From NCBI GenBank assembly GCA_963709185.1, contig CAVPVQ010000006.1:1-64000 (forward strand): a stretch of 64,000 bases of DNA. Reading direction: 5' to 3'. Below, piece after piece: positions 38,824 to 47,934 of the stretch. Each line of letters begins with the position of its first letter. Within the stretch, counting starts at the first letter, position 1. The position numbers and the translations under genes are program-made. Under the pieces are notes generated by a model that saw nothing but the letters and a program-made list of their open reading frames with translations, ran no database searches and was not told the DNA's origin. The DNA comes from Roseiarcus sp963709185. Lineage in GTDB: Bacteria > Pseudomonadota > Alphaproteobacteria > Rhizobiales > Beijerinckiaceae.

Positions 38824-39920
38824 TCAGCCGGCGTCGGCCACAACAAATGGCATAAGCGCCTCCGGGTACTCGGCCCCACTGGCAGGCCAACGCCAGGCCC
38901 GGCGGCGCGGGCACCATGCCGTGCTTGTCGATACCCCGTTCGCGGCGGACAGGGTTACCCCAGACCAGCGACTCGTAGTAAGTGCAGTTCGGGATGGCCA
39001 TGCACAAGTGCCTGCATGGTCAAGGTGGGGCCATGTGGTTCAGCTCGCAACTGGTACGCGTCGGCAAGATGGGCCGTGCGCATGGCACCCGTGAAACCGC
39101 CGCGGAGCTCGACACTGGTGCGGACAAAGCTCGCACAGCCCGAGGCAATGAAGTCTCCAGTGTTCATGTGGGCACCGTCCGAGGTCTCGCCCACGAGCAA
39201 CGGGACCCGAACCCGCTCCGCCAGCCATTTGTAAGCGGTGACGGAGAACTCCCGGATCGGCTCTTCGTACCAGAGGTAACCGGCGGCGGCCAATGCGTCT
39301 CCTAGGTACACGGCGTCCGGCAGGTCGAACCCCGCTGAGCCGTCGTACATGAGCGGGACCGTGCTCCCCACGTGCTCGCGCACGGCCTCGCACAACCTCG
39401 CATCCTCCCGGGCGTCTCCGAAGGCGTGCAGCTTTAGTGCCGGGTAGCCCAGCTCGGCGCACTGGTCCGCCACGTCTAGGTACTCCTCGACGGTGGCGTA
39501 TGTAGCGGTCGACGCATAGGAGGCGATCTCCTTGCGGAACCCTCCCAGCAGTTGCCAGGTGGGCATCCCGACCGACCGCCCGGCCAGGTCCCACAGGGCC
39601 GTGTCGACCATGCCGAGCAGGTAGAGCGGGATCTCCTCGACGCGGTCGAGCTCCCACAACTTGTGCCACAACCATTCGCGCTGAAGGGGGTCTTCGCCAA
39701 CCAATACGTCGCGCAAAACGCGGTCGACAATGTCGGGGAGCACCGCGCTCGAGGCAAGGCGAGCCTGAAATGCCACGCCGTCGCAGCCCGCGTCGGTCCG
39801 GATCTGGAGCACGGCCCCATACCCGTCGGCGGGGCTGCCGGGTAACCCACGGCGCCAAACAAACGGGGGGTCTGGCGCGTGCACCAGTACCCGGTGGACC
39901 TCAACGGCGGTGATCCTCAT
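38824..39920 (-). CDS. Enolase-superfamily sugar-acid dehydratase, copy B (frameshifted C terminus)
   Basis: About 365 residues. Capping domain from MRITAVEVHRVLVHAPDPPF; barrel with LLGMVDTALWDLAGRSVGMP, KxH-type catalytic Lys (PALKLHAFGDA), metal ligands in LMYDGSAGFDL, LWYEEPIREFS and LVGETSDGAHMN, and AEPHGP. Near 39010 the frame changes into HLCMAIPNCTYYESLV and NPVRRERGIDKHGMVPAP, and probably once more near 38870 before TGA 38826-38824. KxH instead of KxK separates it from copy A (7883-9040), so the two likely act on different sugar acids. It is first in the cassette B operon and divergent from the GntR gene at 40125. Confidence 0.82.
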
Positions 39921-39939
39921 AGGCCCCCCTTAGGCCATA

Positions 39940-39959
39940 CATACGACGACTGTTGTATG
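39940..39959. promoter_or_regulatory. Inverted repeat CATAC-n10-GTATG, candidate GntR operator
   Basis: CATAC (39940-39944) and GTATG (39955-39959) are separated by ten bases, just 20 bp upstream of the dehydratase start and about 165 bp from the divergent FCD GntR start. It overlaps a TATGAT -10-like element on the plus strand. A dimer of the adjacent regulator is the likely ligand. Confidence 0.45.
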
Positions 39960-40124
39960 ATGGCACATGACCTATGTACCGCGCAAGCGACGTCAGACCA
40001 CCCGGGTGCACCACTTGTCGCTCCCCTTCGACGCTGTCACGTAGGCTCACGAGATGGAGATGTGGAGGGGTTCTCCCCCGCACCCAGAAGGGTCGGTCGC
40101 CCCCATGCGAAAGTACCGGCCGCG

Positions 40125-40874
40125 ATGACATGGCCTGTCGCCGACACCGCTATACCGTGGCGTCGACGTCCGGCCCGCTTGGGCGAGGCCGTCGTTGCCT
40201 CTTTGATCGACCGGATCGTAACCGGGGCCCTCCCGGTGGGCTCCTCCTTACCCGCCGAACCAGTTCTGTGCCAGGACTACGGCGTGAGCCGCTCCGTCAT
40301 CCGCGAGTCGCTCAAACTCCTGGAAGAAAAGGGCCTTGTCGTCGTGAAACAAGGGCAAGGCACCACGATCTTGCCGACGGCACATTGGAACTTGCTTGAC
40401 CCGCTGGTGTTGAAGACGGTTATCGAAGGTGATGAAAGCAAGGCAATCTTCGATGACCTGATCGATATCCGTGCCGCGTTGGAGAGCGAGATGGCCCGCC
40501 GGGCCGCCAATAAGATGACTGACGCGCAATTGGACGAACTCCATTCCCACCTCATGGAGCTGGGAAGGATGCTGGACGACACCGACGGGTACGCCGAAGG
40601 AGACATCTCTTACCACGACCTGATCTCGCGGTTCTCAGGTCACCAGCTGGCACGGTCGATCCTGAGGTCCGTCCAACCATTGGCTCTGACGAGTACCTAC
40701 TACAGCCGCACGCACCGGGTGCCCGAGGACAACATACGGTCCCATCGGGGCCATGTCGCCATCTATAAACAGCTGGCTAAGCGCGACCCCGAGGGCGCCG
40801 CGCGGGCGGTCAAAACGCACATTCTCAGCTCCTGGGAGATCTACAAGGACCGGGCACAGGCATCCCCCAGGTAG
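40125..40874 (+). CDS. GntR-family regulator with FCD domain, second copy
   Basis: 249 residues, intact. Winged helix: TGALPVGSSLPAEPVLCQDY, GVSRSVIRESLKLLEEKGLV, VVKQGQGTTI; FCD domain: LIDIRAALESEMARRAANKM, DISYHDLISRFSGHQLARSI, and RAVKTHILSSWEIY. Same architecture and motifs as 5724-6470, including the HWNLLDPLVL linker (QWNMLDPIVL in the other copy). ATG 40125 gives the family length. Divergent from the dehydratase and cassette B, which it probably controls in response to a sugar acid. Confidence 0.9.
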   Translation: MTWPVADTAIPWRRRPARLGEAVVASLIDRIVTGALPVGSSLPAEPVLCQDYGVSRSVIRESLKLLEEKGLVVVKQGQGTTILPTAHWNLLDPLVLKTVIEGDESKAIFDDLIDIRAALESEMARRAANKMTDAQLDELHSHLMELGRMLDDTDGYAEGDISYHDLISRFSGHQLARSILRSVQPLALTSTYYSRTHRVPEDNIRSHRGHVAIYKQLAKRDPEGAARAVKTHILSSWEIYKDRAQASPR

Positions 40875-40880
40875 CAGCGA

Positions 40881-41933
40881 TCACAAGATCGCCTTCGGCC
40901 GGACGATCGACTCACGTTGGCGAAGTGGCATGGTCATGCGGTGGACCTGCCCTTCGAGGAGCGGCTCAGAGCTGCCATCCAAAAGAAGCTCAATGGCTTT
41001 TCGTCCCAACTCGTAGTGGGGTATGGCGATACTCGTCAACTGTGGCCGCAGCCAAGATGCAACGGGCTCGTCGTCGAACGACACCACCGATACGTCCTGG
41101 CCGACCTTTCTGCCCGAATCCTCGAGCGCATTGTACGCTCCGACGGACAGCCGGTCGTTGAAACAGATGAGTGCCTTAGGTTCTGGTTTCGCTTGGAGGA
41201 ACTTGCGAGTCGCCTCGTACCCACCAATCGGCTGCCAGTCCCTGAGCGACACGCCGCCCGCTAATTCAACCTTCGCGGCGTCAAGAACTTCCTTTATCCC
41301 AGCCAAACGCTCAGCTGCTGCGACCACTCCCTTAGGCACCTGGGTCAGCCTCGGCCCGGCACCCACCACATAAATGCCATCGGTGTGGCCTGCCTCGAGG
41401 AGAGCCCTCGCCGCTGTCCGGCCTGCTTCTAGTTCATCGGGGATAACTGAGGCGATCGTGCACGGCTTCGCCGGGAGTGCGTTGAGGAGCACACTCGGGC
41501 CATCCAGCAGCCCTTTCGGGATGGCGGCCCAGCGGGTGTACATGGAGGCAAGCACGATCCCATCGACGCCGCGGTCGCGCATAGCCTCAATCATCTCTTT
41601 CTCCAGCTCTGGGTCGCCTTCGGTCTCGGCGATGAGCAGGAGGTGCTCGCTCTCACGTGCGGCATCGAGCGCGCCCCAGATCAAGTGCCCGGCAAATGGG
41701 GTCGTTGCGACAGTGTCCGATACGAAGCCGATCGTCTGAGTCGTTCCTGTGCGCAGGCTTCGCGAGACCACATTGGGGCGATAACCGGTGTCCCGCACGG
41801 CCTGCTGGACGCGGCCTCGGACTTGGTGGGATATCCGCATCTCATCGCCGCGGCCGGTTAGGACAAACGAGGCCGTGGTCTGCGAGACGCCGGCGCGCCG
41901 AGCGACCTCCGCGAGGGTCACACGTCGCTGCAA
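40881..41933 (-). CDS. LacI-family sugar regulator
   Basis: 350 residues, intact. HTH VTLAEVARRAGVSQTTASFV with hinge YRPNVVSRSLRTGTTQTIGF; effector domain with HLLLIAETEGDPELEKEMIE, VDGIVLASMYTRW, TDGIYVVGAGPRLTQVPKGV, ALICFNDRLSVGAYNALEDS and VSVVSFDDEPVASWLRPQLT. Start TTG 41933 or the GTG four codons later. It ends 6 bp from the convergent GntR gene and is divergent from the CUT2 operon, whose upstream region holds a LacI-type site (42714-42729). It is the best candidate regulator of that importer. Confidence 0.9.
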   Translation of the reverse strand: MQRRVTLAEVARRAGVSQTTASFVLTGRGDEMRISHQVRGRVQQAVRDTGYRPNVVSRSLRTGTTQTIGFVSDTVATTPFAGHLIWGALDAARESEHLLLIAETEGDPELEKEMIEAMRDRGVDGIVLASMYTRWAAIPKGLLDGPSVLLNALPAKPCTIASVIPDELEAGRTAARALLEAGHTDGIYVVGAGPRLTQVPKGVVAAAERLAGIKEVLDAAKVELAGGVSLRDWQPIGGYEATRKFLQAKPEPKALICFNDRLSVGAYNALEDSGRKVGQDVSVVSFDDEPVASWLRPQLTSIAIPHYELGRKAIELLLDGSSEPLLEGQVHRMTMPLRQRESIVRPKAIL

Positions 41934-42002
41934 AACTGTCCTTCGTCATCGTCCGCCGGAGCGCCCAGCCGCCCTCGGCCGGCGGTAACATCCTCACGCA
42001 TC

Positions 42003-42430
42003 TTGATTGTCCGGAGGTTCTGCACAGCGCACGCGGAGGAGCCGCCCCTGACCGAACCCGGAGAGTTCGCCCAAGTGGAGGTGCCCCAACTTCTCCAACT
42101 GGACGGGCACAGCACTATCGTCTTTTCCTGCCTGGCCGAGGACCATTCAAGGGCGCGCATCGACAGGTTGAGTGCTCCCGGCCGGACGGGCACCTTCGCA
42201 TTCTCGGCAAGGACTTTCCTGGGCCCTACCTTCCCAGCGATGCTCCGGTTGCCGAGCACAATGGCCGGCTCGGCACCCTTTACGCTGGGAAGCTCCTCGA
42301 GGGCCAGCCTGGCGAGTACAGCTTTATGGCGTTCCGAGGAGACGGTGACCGCGATTTCCTCGGCGAGCTAACCGATCTCTTGCCTGTCCGACTGGGCCCT
42401 AATGGTCATTTCGTCGTACTGACCAACTGA
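42003..42430 (+). pseudogene. C-terminal fragment of a GH32/GH43-clan (beta-fructosidase-like) glycosidase
   Basis: Two frames joining near 42190 give PLTEPGEFAQVEVPQLLQLD, HSTIVFSCLAED, then LPSDAPVAEHNGRLGTLYAG and AFRGDGDRDFLGELTDLLPV. That order (xVPQ with an aromatic-rich strand, then a GxLT/SDPxPV-like end) resembles the last blades of five-bladed beta-propeller glycosidases. The N-terminal blades with the catalytic Asp are missing. It is a relic between the LacI gene and the CUT2 operon. Confidence 0.45.
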
Positions 42431-42898
42431 TCGCACCAGCCGGAAAGGCAAATACGGGCTGCCCAAAAGTGAGGTTACCCCTCACGAGCGTCAGCTCAAA
42501 TCGGATGCTGACTTGGTGGTGCCCAGAGGGAGAGGAGTGGGACCACGAACTGCAACAAGAGCCGGACGACAGGGATCGCCAACCTGGCTCGTGGGCGAAC
42601 GCCAAGGTGTCCGGCGTATTCAGCATTGTCCCCTCCGGCGCCCGCAGGGCGCCTGCTGGCGGGCAGCCCGGGCCCGCGCCCACGCATGCTGTCCCCTAGT
42701 GCTACGGTGTCCGATGTTAGCGCTCCCAGGCGCCGCAAACGGGGTAGCCGGCCTAGCCGGTGGAGGGGGTTGTGGGATGGCGATTCGGGCGAAAAGTCGT
42801 CAAATGTGGCCTAATTCGACGATGACCGAGCGGGGTGCGGCTTCCCCTCAGCACTGTCGATAGAAGGCCAGTAACTAGAGACCTCCTAGAGCGCTCAC
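42431..42898. promoter_or_regulatory. Upstream region of the CUT2 operon
   Basis: No gene recognised. The region must hold the promoter of the four-gene CUT2 operon and contains the LacI-type site at 42714-42729. Frames around 42500-42650 are GC-rich and unlike any family known to me. Confidence 0.4.
42714..42729. promoter_or_regulatory. ATGTTAGCGCTCCCAG, LacI-type operator
   Basis: TGTTAGCGCT matches the left half and centre of the common actinobacterial LacI operator TGTTAGCGCTAACA; the right half (CCCA) is degenerate. It lies 170 bp upstream of the CUT2 ATPase gene and downstream of the divergent LacI gene start. Binding by LacI 40881-41933 is inferred. Confidence 0.5.
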
Positions 42899-44479
42899 AT
42901 GGGACAGAGCCAGGCCGCGCCCGAGTTGCCGGACGGCCGTGTTGGTACCGCGCTTGCGCAGCGGGAGCCGCTCGGGCGTCGCTATCTCGGGCGCTCCCTT
43001 ACCAAGTCCTTCGACGGGGCCACCGTGCTTTCCCAGGTCACGATCACCTTTGAGCCCGGGGAGGTCCAGTCCGTCGTAGGTGAGAACGGTGCCGGCAAGT
43101 CGACCCTCCTGAAGATCCTGGCGGGCATCTACCAACCTGACTCCGGGGAGCTCCTGCTTGGTCAGGAACGCCTGGTCGGCCTGAGACCTGGCTCCGCGCA
43201 ACACCACGGGATCTACCTGGTCCCTCAGGAACCCGCCCTGATGGGCTCGCTCTCAGTTACCGAAAACCTTTTCGTCGGCATCCTTCGCCGGGGCCGCCTG
43301 CGCTTCAATGTCGACTGGAGCTCCATGCGGCGCGAGGCCTCTGACTACCTCGCTCGGGTCGGCCTCGACATCGACCCAGAGCGCAAGGCCGAGGAGCTGA
43401 GCATCGCCCAGCAGCAACTCGTCGAATGCGCCCGCGCCCTGGTCCACCGCTGCGTAGTGATCTTCTTCGACGAGCCGACTTCTCCGCTCACGGGCAAGGA
43501 GGCTGGGACGCTGCTGGATCTCATGGGCAGCCTGCGCAACGACGGCTACACGCTCGGTTTCATCAGCCATCGCCTTGACGAGGTGCTCGAGATCAGCGAC
43601 CGCGTCACCGTGCTGCGAGATGGGGCCGAGGTGATGAGCGCTCCCCGAGCGGAGGTCGACAGGTGGGCACTCGTAAAGGCAATGATCGGACGCGAGATCT
43701 CCACCCGGGAACGTGTCAGAGCATATTTCGATGCGAGCGGCCGCGACGAGATGCTGACGGTCGACGACCTGACGTCGCTCCCCAACTTCGAGGGTGTCAG
43801 TTTTACAGTGCGGGCAGGCGAAATCCTCGGCCTTGCGGGCCTGGTAGGCAGCGGGCGGACAGAGATCGCCGAGACCATTTTCGGTCTCCGGCACGCCGAC
43901 CGCGGCTCGGTGCGCGTGGCAGGCCAGCCCCTCGAACATCGCAGCCCGCGCGTTTGTATCGACGCCGGCCTGGTCTACCTGCCCGAGGACCGCGCCCGTC
44001 ATGGCATCTTCGCCGAGGTAGAGGTAGAGAGGAACGTCACCGCCGGCGTTATCCCCCGCCTCGCCCGGGTGGGCCCGCTCTTGAAACCTGCGGCGGAACA
44101 CCTTTTGGCAAAAGAGGCGACAGACAAGACGGCCGTGCGCATGGCCTCGCTCGAGACCTTGATCAAAGCGCTCTCGGGCGGCAACCAACAGCGCGCCATG
44201 CTCTCGCGGTGGCTCTTGGCCGGGCCGCGGGTGGCGATCCTCGACGAGCCGACTAGGGGCGTCGATGTTGGCGCCAAGGACGATATCTACCGCCTCGTAG
44301 CCCAACTCGCGACAGATGGGTTGGCCTGCTTGTTCATTTCCTCCGAGCTGAGCGAGCTTGCCATTATGTGCGACCGCGTCCTTGCCATCTACGAGGGCCG
44401 CATAGTGGGCGAACTCTCGGGCGCCGAGGTCACCGACGCAAGCCTCGGCGCCTTAGTCGTGGGAGGGCACCAGGCATGA
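42899..44479 (+). CDS. CUT2 sugar ABC transporter ATPase (RbsA/RhaT type)
   Basis: 526 residues, two nucleotide-binding domains fused. NBD1: Walker A GENGAGKST (residues 61-69), Q-loop VPQEPALMG, signature LSIAQQQ, Walker B VVIFFDEPTS and H-loop FISHRLDE. NBD2: degenerate Walker A LVGSGRTE (typical of CUT2), signature LSGGNQQ, Walker B VAILDEPTRGVDVG, FISSELSE. It drives import of a monosaccharide through the two permeases that follow. ATG 42899. The NBD1 signature departs from the usual LSGxQQ but this is common in the family. It is the only transport ATPase in the window; CUT1 systems cannot use it. Confidence 0.95.
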   Translation: MGQSQAAPELPDGRVGTALAQREPLGRRYLGRSLTKSFDGATVLSQVTITFEPGEVQSVVGENGAGKSTLLKILAGIYQPDSGELLLGQERLVGLRPGSAQHHGIYLVPQEPALMGSLSVTENLFVGILRRGRLRFNVDWSSMRREASDYLARVGLDIDPERKAEELSIAQQQLVECARALVHRCVVIFFDEPTSPLTGKEAGTLLDLMGSLRNDGYTLGFISHRLDEVLEISDRVTVLRDGAEVMSAPRAEVDRWALVKAMIGREISTRERVRAYFDASGRDEMLTVDDLTSLPNFEGVSFTVRAGEILGLAGLVGSGRTEIAETIFGLRHADRGSVRVAGQPLEHRSPRVCIDAGLVYLPEDRARHGIFAEVEVERNVTAGVIPRLARVGPLLKPAAEHLLAKEATDKTAVRMASLETLIKALSGGNQQRAMLSRWLLAGPRVAILDEPTRGVDVGAKDDIYRLVAQLATDGLACLFISSELSELAIMCDRVLAIYEGRIVGELSGAEVTDASLGALVVGGHQA

Positions 44480-45522
44480 CCACTCTTTCTGCCTCTGTCC
44501 GAGGCGACGAACCCTTCGGCCCAAGGAGGAGTTTTGCCAGCGTCGCCGTAAACCTCCTGCGCCAACGCGAGCTTCAGCTCGTGCTGGCCATCCTGGCCGT
44601 CGGCGCGCTGAGCGCGGCCCTGCACCCGGACTTCCTCGCCTCGAGCAACATCTCGTTCATACTGGCGGATTCCGTCTCGACGATGATCGTCGCCGTCGGC
44701 CAGACGGTAGTGGTGATCGGACGCGGGATCGACCTTTCGGTATCTCCAATACTTGGGATAGCTGCAATCGGTGCCGGGTTCCCGGCTCAGGACCACAACC
44801 TAAATATCTTCCTCGCATTGCTCTTCGTACTGCTCATTGGGACCGGCCTCGGGATCGGCAACGGCTTACTCGTCTCCATCGTCGGGATACCTCCGATCAT
44901 CGCCACCCTCGCCATGCTCACCATCTATGGCGGCTTGCAGTTCATCTTCAGCGGGGGCGAAGAAGTGGTCAACATCCCCAACGGGTACGGCAACATCGGC
45001 AACTCCAACCTGCTGCCAGGTGTCCCGTGGGTCATCATCATCGGCGCCGCAGTAGTCGCGATCGCCCACCTGTTCCTTACTAGGACCGTTACGGGCAGGT
45101 CCATCCACGCCGTCGGCAACGACGCCGACGCCGCCTTCCGGGCCGGGATACCGGTCCGGCGCATCCTCTTCACGACGTACCTCATCTCCGGGTGCCTGGC
45201 TGGGCTCGGGGGCCTTATCTACCTCTGCCACGTGGGTTCGGCAGACTCCACGACAGGCAGCGACACCAACGTCAACCTCATGTCGATAGCCGCGACACTG
45301 ATCGGCGGGACGACCCTGCTCGGAGGGCGGGGGGGGCCTGTCGGCAGCGCCCTAGGGGCGGTCTTCTTGTCTGAGGCCCTCCAGGCGATGATCGCGTCAC
45401 GGATCCCCGTGATCTGGGAGCCGGCCGGTGTGGGTGTGCTGATCCTGATCGCCGTTGTCGCCGAAGGCAAGGGGTCGCCGGTCCGCCAGCTGTTCCGCCA
45501 GCGTTCGGGGGTGCAACGATGA
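44476..45522 (+). CDS. CUT2 sugar ABC permease 1 (RbsC type)
   Basis: 348 residues, intact, about ten membrane segments. Family landmarks: ILADSVSTMIVAVGQTVVVI, RGIDLSVSPILGIAAIGAGF, GIPPIIATLAMLTIYGGLQF, GNDADAAFRAGIPVRRILFT and LIGGTTLLGGRGGPVGSALG. ATG 44476 overlaps the ATPase stop (ATGA). It forms a heterodimer with the next permease. Confidence 0.93.
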   Translation: MTTLSASVRGDEPFGPRRSFASVAVNLLRQRELQLVLAILAVGALSAALHPDFLASSNISFILADSVSTMIVAVGQTVVVIGRGIDLSVSPILGIAAIGAGFPAQDHNLNIFLALLFVLLIGTGLGIGNGLLVSIVGIPPIIATLAMLTIYGGLQFIFSGGEEVVNIPNGYGNIGNSNLLPGVPWVIIIGAAVVAIAHLFLTRTVTGRSIHAVGNDADAAFRAGIPVRRILFTTYLISGCLAGLGGLIYLCHVGSADSTTGSDTNVNLMSIAATLIGGTTLLGGRGGPVGSALGAVFLSEALQAMIASRIPVIWEPAGVGVLILIAVVAEGKGSPVRQLFRQRSGVQR

Positions 45523-46592
45523 GCGACACGCCGAGCTTGGCGCAAGGCCCTGTTGCCCGTCGTGTACGAGCCCAAACCGCCGGGCGCCAGGAAACCATCT
45601 GGGTGGCCGCCCTGGTCGTGCTTCTTGTTGCGCTGCTCGCCTACTTCTGCCTGGTCGTCCCGGACTTCAGAGAGCTAGGCGTTTCAGGGATCCTCGCCCT
45701 CTCCGAGCAGTTCCTCTTCACAGGGCTGATCGCCCTGGGCGAGGCGCTTGTCATCTTGGCGGGAGAAATCGACCTGTCCACCGGCGCCATGTCAAGCCTC
45801 TCGGGCATCGTCATGGCCGGTCTTTGGCAACATGGCCTCAACATCTGGCTGGCGACAGCCCTCGCACTGCTGGTAGCCGCCCTCGGCGGGGTCCTGAACG
45901 GGCTGCTCATAACCAGGCTCAACCTCAACTCGCTCCTGGTGACGCTGGCCAGCCAGTTCATCTTCGGCAGTGTGGCCACCGCCGTGGGAGGCAACACGCC
46001 GCCTTACAACTTCCCGAGTTCCTTCGTGGCTCTGGCGGGTACTGGAACAATCGGGCCAATCCCGGACCAGCTGGTCATTTTTGCCGTGATCGCCGTGGCC
46101 GTCTCGTTGCTCGTGGCCCGCACCCGCTATGGGCGAGGGCTCGTGCTCATCGGCTACAACCGCGCTGCCGCCCGCTACACCGGGATCAACGTGCAACGCA
46201 CGCTATTCAGTGCGTTCGTGACCTGCAGCCTGCTCGCTGGGGCGGCAGGGATCTTCGTGTCCGGCTTTTACAACGCCGCCCGCGACGACATCGGCGACTC
46301 GCTGCTGCTCCCGGCGATCACAGTCGTCGTGCTTGGAGGTGTCGATATCTTCGGTGGGAAGGGACGGCTCAGCGGGGTTGTCATCGCCACCTTCCTGCTC
46401 GGCTTCCTGACCCAGGGCCTGCTCATCGAGGGTAAGAGCTCCCTCACGGCGAGCATGGTCACAGGGATCGTCCTGGTCCTGGGCCTCATCCTGAAGATCG
46501 CTCTAGACCATAGGGCGGGCGTCCACCTGAAGGAACTCCTGCAGCGCCGCTTCGCCGGCGCGCAAGGTCCCCCGGCGGTCTCGGATGCCTAG
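45519..46592 (+). CDS. CUT2 sugar ABC permease 2 (RbsC type)
   Basis: 357 residues, intact. Landmarks: LFTGLIALGEALVILAGEID, LSTGAMSSLSGIVMAGLWQH, LLITRLNLNSLLVTLASQFI, GYNRAAARYTGINVQRTLFS and VVLGGVDIFGGKGRLSGVVI. ATG 45519 overlaps the previous stop by four bases. Two permeases of unequal sequence are usual for AI-2/rhamnose-type CUT2 importers. Confidence 0.93.
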   Translation: MSDTPSLAQGPVARRVRAQTAGRQETIWVAALVVLLVALLAYFCLVVPDFRELGVSGILALSEQFLFTGLIALGEALVILAGEIDLSTGAMSSLSGIVMAGLWQHGLNIWLATALALLVAALGGVLNGLLITRLNLNSLLVTLASQFIFGSVATAVGGNTPPYNFPSSFVALAGTGTIGPIPDQLVIFAVIAVAVSLLVARTRYGRGLVLIGYNRAAARYTGINVQRTLFSAFVTCSLLAGAAGIFVSGFYNAARDDIGDSLLLPAITVVVLGGVDIFGGKGRLSGVVIATFLLGFLTQGLLIEGKSSLTASMVTGIVLVLGLILKIALDHRAGVHLKELLQRRFAGAQGPPAVSDA

Positions 46593-46718
46593 GACCTCGG
46601 TCTACACAACTCCTGGGCCAACTTGGCCCAAGGGGCCCAGCGCCGGGGGCGATTGCCCGCGACGCGGGGTTGGGGAAACAAAACCGCCTCACCTTGAGGC
46701 ACTAACAAAGGAGGAAAG
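46593..46718 (+). other. Short gap before the CUT2 binding protein
   Basis: 126 bp with no gene. It ends in GGAGGAAAG, the ribosome site for the TTG start at 46719. CTTGGCCCAAGGGGCCCAG (about 46624-46640) is self-complementary in part and could form a small hairpin. Confidence 0.3.
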
Positions 46719-47864
46719 TTGAGGCCAATTAGGACACTCCAAGGGAGGCTGCCTTGGCGGATAGGCGCCGCAGCCGTCTGTGTCGCGATGGGCGCGACGA
46801 CGGCGATCACTGCGGCGCCTTCTCCGGCTGGCGCAGCCGGCTTGAGCGTTATCAAAGTCGCGATGGTACCCAAGCTTTTAGGCCTGCCGGTCTTCGAGGC
46901 TAACGAAAAGGGAGCCCAGTCGGTAGTTAGCAAGCTGGGCATCTCCTTTACCTACACCGCACCCGCAACGGCGTCTGCTGAAGGGCAGGTGTCGATCTTC
47001 GACAGCTTGATCGCACAGCACTACAACGTCATCACGCTGTCGTCAGACGACCCGACGGTGCCCGCACCGGTGCTCCAGAAGGCTATGAAGGCGGGCATCC
47101 AGGTCATTACCTATGACTCGGATGTCCCGAGCGCTCGCGACTTCTTCATTCAGGACACCGCCTACAACACCATCGCCGAAGGCGTTATCAACGCGGCCGT
47201 CAAGTTCGCCGGTGCGAGCGCCGACGTCGCCATCATGTCGTCCACTCCCGACGCCACCATCCAGCTGGCGTGGATCGGCGCCATGAAGAGCTACATCGCC
47301 GCCAAGTACCCCAAGTTGAAGATAGTGACCATCGGGTACGGCCAGTCCAACCAGGCGACCTCGCTCTCACAAGCCGAAGGCATCATCCACTCCTACCCGA
47401 ACGTAAAGGCGATCCTGCCGATTGACGGAGCCGCAGTCGTCGGCACCGCTCAGGCGGTAGCCGCCCTGCACGACTCGGGCAAGATCGGTGTGTTCGGCAT
47501 CGGCGACCCGCTGCCCAACCAGAAGTACTTCGCCAATGGCTCCATGCAGGGCCTGTTCCTGTGGAACGAGGACGGCCAGGGGCAGCTCACGATGCTCATG
47601 GCCAGGCTCGCCTACGAGGGCGCTCACGGGGCACCGGAATGCACAGCGTCGACGCCCCCCGCCAACCCATCACCAGCCCAGTGGTGCGGGATCAAGACCA
47701 ACTACGGCAGCCCCCAGACCTTCAGCGGTGCGGCCGCCGGCCTGATGGGCACCTACACGGTTGCCTCGGCTCCTAACAAGATCAGCGGCGCGACGGAGAA
47801 CACGGTCATCTTCTCGGCGCCCCTGGAGTTCACGAAGGCCAACTACAAGCAGTACGACTTCTAG
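46719..47864 (+). CDS. CUT2 sugar-binding protein (RhaS/LsrB-like)
   Basis: 381 residues from TTG 46719 behind GGAGGAAAG. Signal peptide WRIGAAAVCVAMGATTAITA, cleavage near AGA. Periplasmic-binding-protein-4 fold with VIKVAMVPKLLGLPVFEANE (typical of the rhamnose/autoinducer-2 group), SLIAQHYNVITLSSDDP, AGIQVITYDSDVPSARDFFI and GVFGIGDPLPNQKYFANGSM. The ligand is probably a monosaccharide; DSDVPSARD resembles the RhaS/LsrB group but does not prove rhamnose. It is followed by a strong terminator (47876-47915). Confidence 0.9.
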   Translation: MRPIRTLQGRLPWRIGAAAVCVAMGATTAITAAPSPAGAAGLSVIKVAMVPKLLGLPVFEANEKGAQSVVSKLGISFTYTAPATASAEGQVSIFDSLIAQHYNVITLSSDDPTVPAPVLQKAMKAGIQVITYDSDVPSARDFFIQDTAYNTIAEGVINAAVKFAGASADVAIMSSTPDATIQLAWIGAMKSYIAAKYPKLKIVTIGYGQSNQATSLSQAEGIIHSYPNVKAILPIDGAAVVGTAQAVAALHDSGKIGVFGIGDPLPNQKYFANGSMQGLFLWNEDGQGQLTMLMARLAYEGAHGAPECTASTPPANPSPAQWCGIKTNYGSPQTFSGAAAGLMGTYTVASAPNKISGATENTVIFSAPLEFTKANYKQYDF

Positions 47865-47875
47865 ATCCCCCCAAC

Positions 47876-47915
47876 AGCAGAGGGGCAGCCGGTCACAGCC
47901 GGTTGCCTCTCTGCT
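47876..47915 (+). terminator. Strong hairpin after the CUT2 operon
   Basis: AGCAGAGGGGCAGCCGG pairs with CCGGTTGCCTCTCTGCT around TCACAG, a stem of about 17 bp starting 12 bases after the binding-protein stop. The T-run is lacking, as is normal in high-GC actinobacteria. It separates the importer operon from the isomerase-oxidoreductase pair. Confidence 0.75.
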
Positions 47916-47934
47916 CACTTAAGGCTACGGTCCT

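Noticed and set aside
43253..44305. 350-codon minus-strand frame opposite the CUT2 ATPase
   Set aside because: Mirror of GC3-biased codons in an intact ABC ATPase; no recognisable fold.
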